Source: Chloroflexota bacterium
GTDB lineage: Bacteria; Chloroflexota; Dehalococcoidia; Lucifugimonadales; Lucifugimonadaceae
Direction of reading: 5' to 3'
DNA length: 64,000 nucleotides
Assembly: GCA_013204555.1 (NCBI GenBank)
Contig: JABMNO010000024.1
Coordinates: forward strand, 46,397-110,396
This document shows, in pieces, positions 53,378 through 62,456 of the stretch. Below the pieces are notes generated by a model, which saw only the letters and a program-made list of their open reading frames with translations, did not search any database and was not told the DNA's origin. A program made the position numbers and the translations under genes. Position 1 is the stretch's first letter. Every line of letters starts with the position of its first letter.

Positions 53378-54214
53378 TTAATCGTTGGAGTTGGGCCAGC
53401 GAAAGAGTAGGGATGCAGATGGTTGGCGCCACCGGAAATGACAGGTCCCGTCTTGGGAAGCGACAAGAGCCAGATCGACCGCTTTTTCCAGTTCGTCATG
53501 TGCCGGAGTACCCAATCTCACCCGCAAACGCCGTGCCGACCGGGTTATCGCTTCTTCTCGATCACGAAAGCTCCTCGCCGCAATGCCGGGGAGTTCAATG
53601 ATCTCGGGGACGTACTCCCAGCTTTCCAACAGCCTCTCAAACTCGCGCGCACTCGGCGCTGTCACCCGGTCTTCACCTCGTACGGATTGCCAGAGCGGGT
53701 GATAGTAGTCGCCCGGCGGTGATAGCCCCAGCACAGCAACTACGCACTCTCTGGCAACCTCCACTGCTTTCCGTACAAACGGCGCGATTGGAGCCGCACC
53801 GTAGAGCACATGCGACATCAACACTACGTCCACCGGCTCCTCTGCCCATTCCTCCCACTGGCTGGACACAACGCTGATATTTTCGATCCCGCGATGCGCA
53901 ATCTGGGAATTCAGTTCCGCTGACATTGCCGGTGAAGGTTCAAGGGCAATCACGCCCCCGCAGAGCGAGGCAGCCGGGACGGCAAGCCGTCCTGCCCCTG
54001 CGCCCACGTCGAGCAAGATCGAGTCTTTCCTAAGCACAGAACGCAAATAGCCAATTACCGGGTCTTCAGAACCAGCATCAGGAGGAGGCCTGAAGCTGGA
54101 CACTAAGCCACTCCAGTGGTCTGACTCATCTTCATCCCGGAACACTCGCCTGTGCTGACGTTGCGCGAATTCGACTTGCGCATCCCATTCGCGAGCCGCT
54201 GCGGTTTCTGTCAA
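53378..54214 (-). CDS. Class I SAM-dependent methyltransferase
   Basis: A 278-residue methyltransferase. Motif I is LLDVGAGAGRLAVPA (about 72-86), motif II ends in ALEPSPAMSAEL, and the post-motif VDVVLMSHVLYGAAPI follows. The N-terminal 55 residues are helical. Substrate cannot be told; the ALEPS acid matches small-molecule methyltransferases. The start is TTG at 54214. It lies between the AOR group and the permease-terC pair, all on the same strand but with separate gaps. Confidence 0.85.
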   Translation of the reverse strand: MTETAAAREWDAQVEFAQRQHRRVFRDEDESDHWSGLVSSFRPPPDAGSEDPVIGYLRSVLRKDSILLDVGAGAGRLAVPAASLCGGVIALEPSPAMSAELNSQIAHRGIENISVVSSQWEEWAEEPVDVVLMSHVLYGAAPIAPFVRKAVEVARECVVAVLGLSPPGDYYHPLWQSVRGEDRVTAPSAREFERLLESWEYVPEIIELPGIAARSFRDREEAITRSARRLRVRLGTPAHDELEKAVDLALVASQDGTCHFRWRQPSASLLFRWPNSND

Positions 54215-54366
54215 ATCTCACATTCCAATCACGCGTGTTGAGTTGTCTTCAACAGTCTCTCATCGCTATTCAATTGGCCCCGCCACCAACGTGTGTGCCC
54301 GTCGCCATATTACTGTCGGTGCGTGCTGGTACTCACCTCAATTTCTCTCACGCGGCGCAGATTCTT

Positions 54367-55797
54367 CTACCAAACGAGTTGAAAGCCAAGCATTAGCGTC
54401 GCCAGTGCGAGGGTTGTCACAGAGACCAACGCCGTCGACTTTACCCAGTGCACCATCGTTACGTGGCCCAACTGGCGGCGCTCCAGCATTCCGATCGCGA
54501 CGATGTTGGCTGTGCTGCCTATCATCGTCAGGTTCCCGAAGAACGTACCGCCAAAGAGCATGCCCCACCAGAGTGGAGTTACATCGGCGCCAATCGTCTC
54601 AAGCTCCTGAACTACCGGAATGAGCGTAGCAATCGCCAGAACGTTATCCATGAGAGCGCTGGCCAGGCCAGCGACCCAGACAAATGCCAGGAAAAGCCCC
54701 GTTGGATCACCTCCGGTTGCATCAACGAGCCGATTTGCGAAAACGGACGTCGCGCCCGTGAGGCTAAGGGTCCCCACTGACGCGAACAGCAACACAAAGA
54801 ACGTAAGCGACCACCATTCAACGCGCTTCTCGACCAACTCTCGTGCGTTGTCACGTGCAAGTGCCAGGACGATGCCTCCGGCGATCAGCGCAGTACCCAG
54901 CAGCATCGTGTTTTTCTCAAGTCCAAGAAGTTTCTCAATCTGGGTATGCAGTACCAGGGAGACAATCGTCCCTATGAACAGACCCCATGGCAGCCTCATC
55001 TCCGGACTGAGGACGGATGCCATCAATGACGGTTGACTGTTCTGACCCTCTCCTGTTTCACCTTGCATCGCTGAACGAAGTTCGTTCAACCAATCCCGGG
55101 ATTGCCACATCATGATCGGAATAGCGATCACCAATCCAGCAACAGCGACCGGCGTCGCCCAACGTAGGAAGTCCGTGAACCCCAGCCCGGAACGTAGTGC
55201 GATCATCACCCCCACCGGATTGCCAACCACGGTTGCAGCACTGCCAATGTTGGTCGCAACCACCACCATAATCAGGAGTGGTATCGGGTTCACTCCATAT
55301 CGCTTTGAAACCTGGAAGACAGTGGTAGCCATGAACATGATGGATGTCACCTCATCCACCAGTGCCGCGGATATGGCGGACATCACCATCAGAACCACTG
55401 TGAGACGCCGTGGGTTTGGGCCAACCAGTCCCGTGATGGCGTCAACAACTCGCTCGAAGAAATGCTGCTCCTCAAGGAACCCAATCAGAATCATCATTCC
55501 AATGAGGAAAAGAATGATCTCGATTCCCGCGAACTCGACGATATTGGGAACGTTTGTCAGCCCCAGCAACAGGAGCAACCCAAGCCCACCTAGTGCGAAC
55601 GCGAGCCGAAACCGCCAGAACATTAGCGCCCCCATCACGATCATTCCGAAGACCGTGAAGGATTGAACTTGGTCCGCATTGAATCCGAGGGCGAACCCGG
55701 CCAGACCGAATAGCGTGACAGCGGCCGCGTAAATCAGCCATCGGAGCAGCCCATTCTCTGACCAGGCGAAGAGTCTTGATTGGATAAGGCCTGTCAT
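54367..55797 (-). CDS. ArsB/NhaD/CitMHS-type (ion transporter superfamily) permease
   Basis: A 476-residue membrane protein with 11-12 helices in two halves. The first half has the conserved VVATNIGSAATVVGNPVGVMIA; the second has the partner GGTFFGNLTMIGSTANIVAIGMLERR. These are the re-entrant substrate loops seen in ArsB, NhaD and SLC13-like carriers. The cargo could be arsenite, Na+/H+ or a dicarboxylate; given ArsM elsewhere, arsenite is possible but not shown. ATG overlaps the TerC stop (ATGA), so the two are coupled. Confidence 0.85.
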   Translation of the reverse strand: MTGLIQSRLFAWSENGLLRWLIYAAAVTLFGLAGFALGFNADQVQSFTVFGMIVMGALMFWRFRLAFALGGLGLLLLLGLTNVPNIVEFAGIEIILFLIGMMILIGFLEEQHFFERVVDAITGLVGPNPRRLTVVLMVMSAISAALVDEVTSIMFMATTVFQVSKRYGVNPIPLLIMVVVATNIGSAATVVGNPVGVMIALRSGLGFTDFLRWATPVAVAGLVIAIPIMMWQSRDWLNELRSAMQGETGEGQNSQPSLMASVLSPEMRLPWGLFIGTIVSLVLHTQIEKLLGLEKNTMLLGTALIAGGIVLALARDNARELVEKRVEWWSLTFFVLLFASVGTLSLTGATSVFANRLVDATGGDPTGLFLAFVWVAGLASALMDNVLAIATLIPVVQELETIGADVTPLWWGMLFGGTFFGNLTMIGSTANIVAIGMLERRQLGHVTMVHWVKSTALVSVTTLALATLMLGFQLVW

Positions 55798-56822
55798 GCG
55801 TCACCTTCAACTGAAGACACCGAAATTCTGGCGTTTTGGTTGGCTGTTGAATCGCTCGGAACTCCTGGTGAGGACCCCGATCCTTGAGATGGCTCCAGGT
55901 CCGGCTGAGGCCTCAAGAATGAGGCGATCACAGCCAAAGTCAGGATCCCTGCTACCACCCCCAGAGACGCGAAATTCGGGAAGCTATACACATCTGAAGC
56001 GAGCATCTTCGCCCCTACAAATACCAGCACCAGAGAAAGTCCCAGCTTCAGGTAGTGGAACTTGCTAATCACTCCGGCCAGCGCGAAGTACAGCGCCCGC
56101 AGACCTAGAATCGCCAGAACGTTCGATGTGTACACAATGAACGTATCGTCGGTCACTGCGAATATCGCTGGAATCGAATCAATCGCGAAGATGAGGTCGG
56201 TTGCCTCTACCGCGACCAACACCACGAGCAGAGGTGTTGCGAATAGTTTGCCATTGACCCTGGCGATGAACTTCCCACCGTCGTACTCATCGGTGGTCGG
56301 CACGAACCTCCTGAAAACTCGAATCGCCACGTTTCGGTTCGGATCCATGCTGGACTCGTTATGGAACGCCATTCGGATTCCACTTACCACTAAGAACCCA
56401 CCGAATATGAAGATCACCCAGTGAAAGTTGGAGAGCAGCGCAGCGCCCGTCGCAATCAGGACTCCGCGCATCACCAGTGCCCCAATTACGCCCCAGAAAA
56501 GGACTCGGTACTGTTGTGCCGCCGGAACTTTGAAGAAAGTGAAGAGCAGCAGGAACACAAAAAGGTTGTCTACGCTGAGCGACTTCTCAATCAAATAACC
56601 GGTCGTGAATTCCAGCCCCACCTCGCTTCCCTGCCATACGTACAGCATGGCGTTGAAAACTAGCGCAACTGCTATCCACACACCGCTCCAGCTGAGCGCC
56701 TCACGTGTGCTGATGACTTTGGATTTTCTGTGAAATACGCCAAGATCCAGGGCAAGCATGCCCAGAATAAAGACATGAAAGAGGATCCAGAAAAGGATGG
56801 GTACGTCCAATGTAATCTCCAT
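55794..56822 (-). CDS. TerC/Alx-family membrane protein
   Basis: A 342-residue protein with about eight membrane helices. Buried acids typical of TerC are present in ALDLGVFHRK, SVDNLFVFLLLFTFF and DLIFAIDSIPAIFAV. Family members are linked to manganese export, metal homeostasis or tellurite resistance. The C-terminal ~35 residues are polar, Ser/Pro-rich and likely disordered. It overlaps the permease gene by four bases, giving a two-gene membrane transport unit. No yybP-ykoY-type riboswitch was recognised upstream. Confidence 0.88.
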   Translation of the reverse strand: MEITLDVPILFWILFHVFILGMLALDLGVFHRKSKVISTREALSWSGVWIAVALVFNAMLYVWQGSEVGLEFTTGYLIEKSLSVDNLFVFLLLFTFFKVPAAQQYRVLFWGVIGALVMRGVLIATGAALLSNFHWVIFIFGGFLVVSGIRMAFHNESSMDPNRNVAIRVFRRFVPTTDEYDGGKFIARVNGKLFATPLLVVLVAVEATDLIFAIDSIPAIFAVTDDTFIVYTSNVLAILGLRALYFALAGVISKFHYLKLGLSLVLVFVGAKMLASDVYSFPNFASLGVVAGILTLAVIASFLRPQPDLEPSQGSGSSPGVPSDSTANQNARISVSSVEGDA

Positions 56823-57111
56823 TCGCCACTGGCAACTTTGAACGTCCAGAAATCCAGACGCGAGCGCGAGAGGCCGAGGAATCAGTAATTAATATTTGGG
56901 CGAGTAGCGCCGCCAGTTAGCGGAGCGGCGGATTAGTCCGCGTTGGCAGGTTCAGAAGGTTCATAGCGCGAAATGCGCTGACCAACGAAGGCTGAACGCT
57001 CGAGCCGACGGTGCCTGTAGGAGGTAGGTAGAGCAGCAAATAAGCCCAGACGACGGGGATCTCCCGCAACGATCGAGTTCCCCAATTTGGTGGGACCTTC
57101 GGCGGAATCGT

Positions 57112-57441
57112 TCATTGGGCGGACGTCTGTTCGCTTGTCGATAACAACTCAATCAGTTTTCCAACTGTGTGTTGCGACTCCAGCGGGTGCCGAAGCGGAG
57201 CGCTACTGTCTATCTTGTAGCGATTCTCTCTACCCACACGGGTTCTGCTCAGGTAGCCACTACTCACCAGTTCAGAGATGATCCTGTGCGCCGCCCGCTC
57301 AGTAATCCCCACCTGATCAGCGATTTCACGGATTCGCGAATCTGGGTCGCGGCTTATCACTAGAAACACGTGTGCGTGGTTGGTCAAGAATGTCCAACCT
57401 GTTGGGGTGCTGGGGTTTTTGAGATCTGTCTTGTGTTGCAT
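57112..57441 (-). CDS. Winged-helix transcriptional regulator
   Basis: A 109-residue regulator: SRIREIADQVGITERAAHRIISELVSSGYLSRTRVGRENRYKI is a clear winged helix with recognition helix and wing, and a C-terminal helix (VGKLIELLST) may dimerise. The start is ATG 57441; a start at 57483 would place the first 14 residues over the operator. It may be self-regulated and may control the divergent DUF362 operon or terC. Effector unknown. Confidence 0.82.
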   Translation of the reverse strand: MQHKTDLKNPSTPTGWTFLTNHAHVFLVISRDPDSRIREIADQVGITERAAHRIISELVSSGYLSRTRVGRENRYKIDSSAPLRHPLESQHTVGKLIELLSTSEQTSAQ

Positions 57442-57453
57442 ATCGTCCCAACC

Positions 57454-57480
57454 AGTATACATGACATGTATTTCATGTAT
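57454..57480. promoter_or_regulatory. Palindromic operator overlapping the regulator's promoter
   Basis: ATACATGACATGTAT (57457-57471) is a perfect 7-1-7 palindrome; a third half-site CATGTAT follows at 57474-57480. A minus-strand TATACT (57459-57454) inside it can serve as the -10 box for the regulator gene starting at 57441, so binding would block transcription. Confidence 0.68.
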
Positions 57481-57709
57481 CAAATTACGTGATATGTCCT
57501 TCTATGTTCAGATTGGAGCTCACCCCAATAACGCTCCCTCACTACTCAACTGCGTAGGGGAAATTGGGGTTGCTTCAAGGCCTGCCGCCTTCACCGCTTG
57601 GAACTCAGTATCGAGATTCCCTATGCAGATTCACGTCAGGCGGCCAAAAATCCGGTATATTCCCCGGAACGCGTACGGAGCTATTTCGTAAGCCAACAAG
57701 GAGCCAGTG

Positions 57710-59191
57710 ATGAATCCGGCCGTTTATTTCATGGATGCGCGGAGTGATTCCGCCGATACAAGCCTCATAGCGAAAGCGATCACAGTCTTCGACGCCGCTG
57801 GGTTGGACGAGTTGGTCACACCCGGCGATGTGGTCGCGATCAAGGTCCACTGTGGGGAGTGGAACAGTAGCGCTTACCTCCGTCCCGTATACGCCCGAGC
57901 ACTTGCGGACCGGATCAAAGAACTGGGCGGCAGACCGTTCGTCTGCGATACAACGACGCTCACCTACGGCCCGTACGCGAGCCGGGCGACGGAGTTGGAT
58001 CTGCTTACAACTGCGGAGCGGAACGGATACACATCAGCAACGCTTGGCTGTCCATTTATCTCCGCTGACGGCTACGTTGGCACCAGCGACTTCCGGGTCG
58101 ATATCCCCGAGGGATACCTGCTCAAAGAGGCATACGTGGCGCAAGCGATTGCAGCGGCGGACGTGCTCATCACCCTGACGCATTTCAAAGGCCACGGCAT
58201 GGGCGTGATTGGCGGTGCGCTGAAGAATCTGGGTATCGGAGCGCAGTCCAAACGAGGCAAGTTCAACGTCCACATGGGCGGCCACCCGCTGTACGGCGTG
58301 GGCGCCGCAGTTGAGTTCAAGCCTGAGAAGTTCAAGGGCAAGGAAGGCGACCCGGACTGGAAGTTGCTTGAGGATTGCTGCCCGTTCGGTCTGTTCAAGG
58401 TCACCGATGATGACAAGTTGGAATGGGACCGAGAGAAATGTGTGACATGCCTTGGTTGTCTTGGCGTGATGAACCCGCGCGGGATATTCACCCCAAACCA
58501 GAGCACTTTTGACGCAACTGACGCAGCGATCGCTGATGCTGCGCTTGGTGTGGTGAAGGCCGTCGGGCGCGACAAGGTTGGCTTCGTTACGGTTGCCGTG
58601 GATGTCTCGCCTAAGTGCGATTGCGCCGGCTTCTCAGACGTGCCGATAGTTCCGCATCTTGGCGTATTCGCCAGCAAGGACCCCGTGGCTATCGATCAGG
58701 CCTGTGTTGACGCGGCGCAGCACGCCCCGGGCATACCCGGCTCGCTTTCGGAGGAGATGGGTGTTGATGAGCCCGGCGAGAGGAAGTTTGATCTTGCAGG
58801 CGCGGCCATCGAAGGCCTCAGTGAGCAGACGACGATCAATACTGGCGTAGTCATTGGGCTTGGCAGCCGAGACCATGAGCTGATTCACGTTCAGCCAGCC
58901 GGAGCCGCCAGATTCCAGTTCCCACCAGACCCGCGGCCAACCGGCCAGAAGTTCGCCAAACTCTTTGAAAAGATCCCCCCGTTCCCTCGTGAGCTGTACG
59001 ACGGTCAGGGTTACAACAGGTTGCCAGAAGTTGATCTGGACGCTGTGAAGCCCCATGACGGCCCCACGGTAAGCGCGCATTCATACGCTCCCTACCATGG
59101 CGATGGGACTCAGCACCCGGCGACAAACGGCCAAGAGCGGAACGTGTGGCATCCGGGCGAAGAAGCGACACCGGGAGTGGACGGCGATTAG
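57710..59191 (+). CDS. DUF362 iron-sulfur protein with C-terminal extension
   Basis: A 493-residue DUF362 protein. The N-terminal part has GDVVAIKVHCGEW and THFKGHGMGVIGGALKNLGIG, the core DUF362 motifs. A ferredoxin-like cluster region follows, Cys244/Cys247/Cys250 (CVTCLGC), with the usual fourth Cys before Pro replaced (LGVMNP). Other candidate ligands are Cys223-Cys224 and Cys303/Cys305 (PKCDC). The last ~110 residues are a proline-rich extension beyond the family core. Start ATG 57710 has AAGGAG six bases upstream. The biochemical role of this family is not known. Two further genes follow on the same strand. Confidence 0.87.
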   Translation: MNPAVYFMDARSDSADTSLIAKAITVFDAAGLDELVTPGDVVAIKVHCGEWNSSAYLRPVYARALADRIKELGGRPFVCDTTTLTYGPYASRATELDLLTTAERNGYTSATLGCPFISADGYVGTSDFRVDIPEGYLLKEAYVAQAIAAADVLITLTHFKGHGMGVIGGALKNLGIGAQSKRGKFNVHMGGHPLYGVGAAVEFKPEKFKGKEGDPDWKLLEDCCPFGLFKVTDDDKLEWDREKCVTCLGCLGVMNPRGIFTPNQSTFDATDAAIADAALGVVKAVGRDKVGFVTVAVDVSPKCDCAGFSDVPIVPHLGVFASKDPVAIDQACVDAAQHAPGIPGSLSEEMGVDEPGERKFDLAGAAIEGLSEQTTINTGVVIGLGSRDHELIHVQPAGAARFQFPPDPRPTGQKFAKLFEKIPPFPRELYDGQGYNRLPEVDLDAVKPHDGPTVSAHSYAPYHGDGTQHPATNGQERNVWHPGEEATPGVDGD

Positions 59192-59257
59192 CCGCGTAGG
59201 CAACGCCAGAGTAATCAAAGACCAGAAAACCAGACCAGAAAACCCGAAAGGAAACCG

Positions 59258-59539
59258 ATGCCCAGGGCTCAGGACATGTTGAACGAGGCGATCTCTATAA
59301 CGGAGGGCGCTGCTTCAAGTAGCGGCGATGAACGCCTCAGCGGCCTGATAGAGAGAATGCAGGCTCAGTCAGACAAGTTCTTTTTTATGTCTCTTGCCGG
59401 TGTTCCGCTTGCCAACAAAGCGAAAAAAGCCGCGGCGGTGATCGCATCGTCGGCAGATGATTCGACTATTGGCGCGCTGGAAGCCATCGTCGCTGAGATT
59501 GAAGAAAAGTCTGACGCGCCGGGAACCGTGTTGACATGA
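59258..59539 (+). CDS. Small helical protein of unknown function
   Basis: A 93-residue, Ala/Ser-rich, mostly helical acidic protein with no family recognised. ATG 59258 has AAAGGAAA upstream, and its TGA overlaps the start of the next gene (ATGA at 59536), so expression is coupled with the epimerase. No signal peptide or membrane helix. Confidence 0.65.
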   Translation: MPRAQDMLNEAISITEGAASSSGDERLSGLIERMQAQSDKFFFMSLAGVPLANKAKKAAAVIASSADDSTIGALEAIVAEIEEKSDAPGTVLT

Positions 59540-60408
59540 CCGGCCCGGTCCTGATTACCGGCGGTGCCGGAAGCATGGGCCGTCTGGTAGTGAATCGCCT
59601 TGTGGCGGACGGCAAAAACGTTCGCGTCTTTGACCTGCCCGTGGCCAATTTCTCCGGTCTGGAAGAAATGCCCGGCATTGAGATAGCGAAGGGTGATTTG
59701 ACCGACGGGCGTGATGTTCAGGATGCGACAGCCGGCGTTAGTGCCGTAGTCCACCTGGCGGCGATATTGCCGCCAGTCGCCGAGGCTAACCCCGAACTGA
59801 CGAATCGAGTTAATGTCGAGGGCACCCGCGTTTTGCTTCAAGCGGCAACCGAGACGGCGCCGGATGCCCGCTTCGTTTTCAGCTCATCGGTCAGCGTATA
59901 CGGGGCGGGTAATACGAGCGGCGTCGTGGGCACCAATAATCCGGTTGCCCCGGACGATGTCTACGCGGAGAGTAAAGCAGCGTCTGAAGCGCTCGTAACG
60001 GCTTCAGCGCTGGACTGGGCGGTAGTGCGAATTTCCGGTGTAGCGATACCGGTCTTCCAGGAGCCGCCCGCGGCATGGCCATTCCTCGCTGACCAGCAGA
60101 TCGAGTTCGTACACAGGGATGATGCCGTCTCCGCGCTCGTTGCCGCAGTCGACAGTTCAAATGCCGCTGGAAAGATTTTCAACATCGCAGGCGGACCCAC
60201 ATGGCGGATGACTGGCGCAAAGTACGTCTCCGACTACTTCAACCTGCTCGAAGTCGACCCGGAAGAGGCCGTATATCAGGCACTACCCGGTCATTTCGCC
60301 TGGTATGACACGGCCGACGGACAGGCCGCCCTTGGGTATCAGAACACCCCATATGAGACCTATCTTGAACAGATCCAACAGGCAATCGACGTATTGATGG
60401 GCGAGTAG
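59536..60408 (+). CDS. NAD-dependent epimerase/dehydratase (extended SDR)
   Basis: A 290-residue extended short-chain dehydrogenase. The nucleotide motif is ITGGAGSMGRLVVNRL (about 6-21), VVHLAAILPP follows, and the catalytic Ser is in FSSSVSVYG with Tyr/Lys in DVYAESKAASE. These enzymes act on nucleotide sugars or uronic acids (for example uronate dehydrogenase). It is the last gene of the DUF362-unknown-epimerase unit, followed by a strong terminator. Confidence 0.88.
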   Translation: MTGPVLITGGAGSMGRLVVNRLVADGKNVRVFDLPVANFSGLEEMPGIEIAKGDLTDGRDVQDATAGVSAVVHLAAILPPVAEANPELTNRVNVEGTRVLLQAATETAPDARFVFSSSVSVYGAGNTSGVVGTNNPVAPDDVYAESKAASEALVTASALDWAVVRISGVAIPVFQEPPAAWPFLADQQIEFVHRDDAVSALVAAVDSSNAAGKIFNIAGGPTWRMTGAKYVSDYFNLLEVDPEEAVYQALPGHFAWYDTADGQAALGYQNTPYETYLEQIQQAIDVLMGE

Positions 60409-60489
60409 TCCCGAAACATCGATCACAAGAGCCGTTTTATGATCACGGCACCGTGCTGAGTCAGGAAGTCGTATAGCGATGCCCGGCAG

Positions 60490-60515
60490 GGGCAGGTTCG
60501 AAACCTGCCCTTTTT
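60490..60515 (+). terminator. Rho-independent terminator
   Basis: GGGCAGGTT (60490-60498) pairs with AACCTGCCC (60502-60510) around a three-base loop and is followed by five T. It closes the epimerase transcript 80 bases after the stop. Confidence 0.9.
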
Positions 60516-60619
60516 CACATTTACGCACGCTCTCATCTCGACAGCCGCCCGGTCGAATGCGATGCTTGCCTTGATTTGCGCTGGAAATTGCGAAGCCCAA
60601 TCCATACCGGAGGTTGGAA

Positions 60620-62272
60620 ATGCTGGTTACACAGGCGATAGCAGAGATACTCAAGAAGGAACGGACTGAGTACCTCAGTTGCTTCCCCACCACGCCCGTA
60701 ATTGAGGCAGCGGCTGAGGTTGGGATCAGGCCAATCATCTGTCGCCAGGAGCGCGTAGGCGTCGGCATCGCAGATGGCTACGCACGAGTGACCAACGGAA
60801 GGACGCCTGCTGTCTTCGCAATGCAGTACGGACCGGGCGTTGAGAACGCGTATCCCGGCATCGCCACGGCCTACTCAGACTCATCGCCAGTTCTACTGCT
60901 CCCACTGGGGCACAGCCGTGCGATACAGGACACATTCCCGCTCTTCAGCTCGATGCGATCGCTTGGATCCGTTACCAAGAGCGTTGAGCAGTTGGTGTTG
61001 CCGGAGAGGTTGCCGGCCGCGATGAGACGGGCATTTTCCAAGCTACAAAACGGCCGACCGGGACCAGTGATGGTGGAGATACCAGAAGACGTTGCAGCAT
61101 TGGAGATCGATCCCGCGCTGATCGCCGCATACCGTCCCGCACCGGTCGTACGATCGATGGGCGATTCACAGGAGATTTCGGCTGCCGCTGAGTCATTGCT
61201 ACGCGCCGAGCGACCAGTGATACTGGCGGGTGCAGGCGTGCTGTACGGGGAGGCGTGGGATGAGCTCACCGAACTTGCAGAGTACCTGCAGGTTCCGGTG
61301 GTAACAACGATGGAAGGGAAGAGCGCATTTTCGGAGGTGCATCCGCTCGCACTGGGCAGTATCTCCGGCGTAATGAGTGGCCCGGCATTCAAATTCTTCG
61401 GTGAGTCAGACCTGGTCCTCGCCATTGGCACTAGCCTGACCATTCATGGAATGGTGACGCCAATTCCCGCAGGAAAACGGATCATCCACACCACGAACGA
61501 CCCGGCCGATATCGGCAAGAGCTACGACGTGGATCACGCCATCCTGGGCGACGCCAAACATGTGCTGCGCCAGTTGATCGAAGTGATCGCAGATATGACT
61601 GGCGACAAGCCCATCGACCCTAACGATGGTCCGGCGGCCGAAATTGACGCCAGCCATTCGGCGTGGATGGCCTCGTGGATACCCCTGCTGGAATCGGATG
61701 AGCGGCCAATCAACCCGTATCGAGTTATCCGGGAGTTCATGTGGAACGTCGACCCCGCTGAGGCGATAGTCACGCACGATTCCGGCAATCCCAGGTTCGA
61801 AATCATGCCCTTCTACCGCTCAAACGGCCCTCGAACATACCTGGGCTGGGGCAAGTCGCACCAGTTGGGAACAGGACTGGGCCTTGCCATTGGAGCGAAG
61901 CTGGCCGAGCCGGAGAAGATCTGCGTCAACTTCATGGGCGACGCAGCGTTCGGCATGACCGGGCTAGATTTCGAGACGGCGGTGCGCTCAGATCTGCCAA
62001 TCACCACCATTGTCCTGAATAATGGAACCATGGCTGTAGAAGAAAAGAACATGGACACGTCTCACGCCCTGTACGGCACCAGAGATCTGGGCGGCGGCTA
62101 TGCCGACATCGCCCGCTCTCTGGGTGGCTGGTCGGAGCGGGTAGACAGTCCAGCAGATGTGGGGCCAGCGATATTGCGAGCGGTGGAAGCCAACAGAAAC
62201 GGAGAAGCCGCGTTGCTGGAGTTCATGACGTCTGAAGAAAGCGCCTACTCGCACATGAGACCCTTCTCTTGA
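60620..62272 (+). CDS. Thiamine diphosphate-dependent enzyme (acetolactate synthase-like)
   Basis: A 550-residue ThDP enzyme with the three-domain order of the POX/ALS family. The Pyr domain carries the catalytic Glu in ICRQERVGVGIADGYARVTN (about 42-61), the central domain covers about 190-330, and the PP domain has MGDAAFGMTGLDFETAVRSDLPITTIVLNNG (GDG-like motif GDA..; about 440-470). Likely decarboxylation or ligation of a 2-keto acid, such as a sulfopyruvate, benzoylformate or oxalyl-type substrate. Start ATG 60620 has GGAGG six bases upstream. A cell growing on keto acids from the enolase/DapA enzymes could use it. Confidence 0.87.
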   Translation: MLVTQAIAEILKKERTEYLSCFPTTPVIEAAAEVGIRPIICRQERVGVGIADGYARVTNGRTPAVFAMQYGPGVENAYPGIATAYSDSSPVLLLPLGHSRAIQDTFPLFSSMRSLGSVTKSVEQLVLPERLPAAMRRAFSKLQNGRPGPVMVEIPEDVAALEIDPALIAAYRPAPVVRSMGDSQEISAAAESLLRAERPVILAGAGVLYGEAWDELTELAEYLQVPVVTTMEGKSAFSEVHPLALGSISGVMSGPAFKFFGESDLVLAIGTSLTIHGMVTPIPAGKRIIHTTNDPADIGKSYDVDHAILGDAKHVLRQLIEVIADMTGDKPIDPNDGPAAEIDASHSAWMASWIPLLESDERPINPYRVIREFMWNVDPAEAIVTHDSGNPRFEIMPFYRSNGPRTYLGWGKSHQLGTGLGLAIGAKLAEPEKICVNFMGDAAFGMTGLDFETAVRSDLPITTIVLNNGTMAVEEKNMDTSHALYGTRDLGGGYADIARSLGGWSERVDSPADVGPAILRAVEANRNGEAALLEFMTSEESAYSHMRPFS

Positions 62273-62296
62273 AAACATGCCAGATGTTTGACGGAC

Positions 62297-62320
62297 CCGG
62301 TAGCCACCGGGCTTGCCCGG
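62297..62320 (+). repeat. REP-like element, family A (third copy)
   Basis: CCGGTAGCCACCGGGCTTGCCCGG matches GGTAGCTGCGGGGCTTGCCCCG at 31488 with a few changes and keeps the GGGCTTGCCC palindrome. It forms an inverted pair with 62377-62402. Confidence 0.7.
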
Positions 62321-62376
62321 CCGGACGGTCGGTATATGCGAGTATCTCGTTGAGCCGTGGCGGTGGATGTGACGCT

Positions 62377-62402
62377 GGAGGGGCAAGCCCCTCGGCTACC
62401 TG
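62377..62402 (-). repeat. REP-like element, family A (fourth copy, inverted)
   Basis: On the minus strand it reads GGTAGCCGAGGGGCTTGCCCC, the family A pattern. Together with 62297-62320 it gives an inverted pair about 60 bases apart between the ThDP enzyme and amidase genes; it could act as a transcript stabiliser or terminator. Confidence 0.7.
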
Positions 62403-62456
62403 TCAATCGTCGATCGAAACCCTGATCGATAGGCATTTCGGCATGACACATGCGAG

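Noticed and set aside
56823-57111. Manganese (yybP-ykoY) riboswitch upstream of terC
   Set aside because: Looked for because terC genes often have one; the conserved paired loops could not be found, only a GC-rich hairpin near 56909-56935.
57484-57709. Riboswitch or small gene upstream of the DUF362 gene
   Set aside because: No known riboswitch core could be recognised, and the short frames there (for example from 57380) cross the regulator gene and look random.
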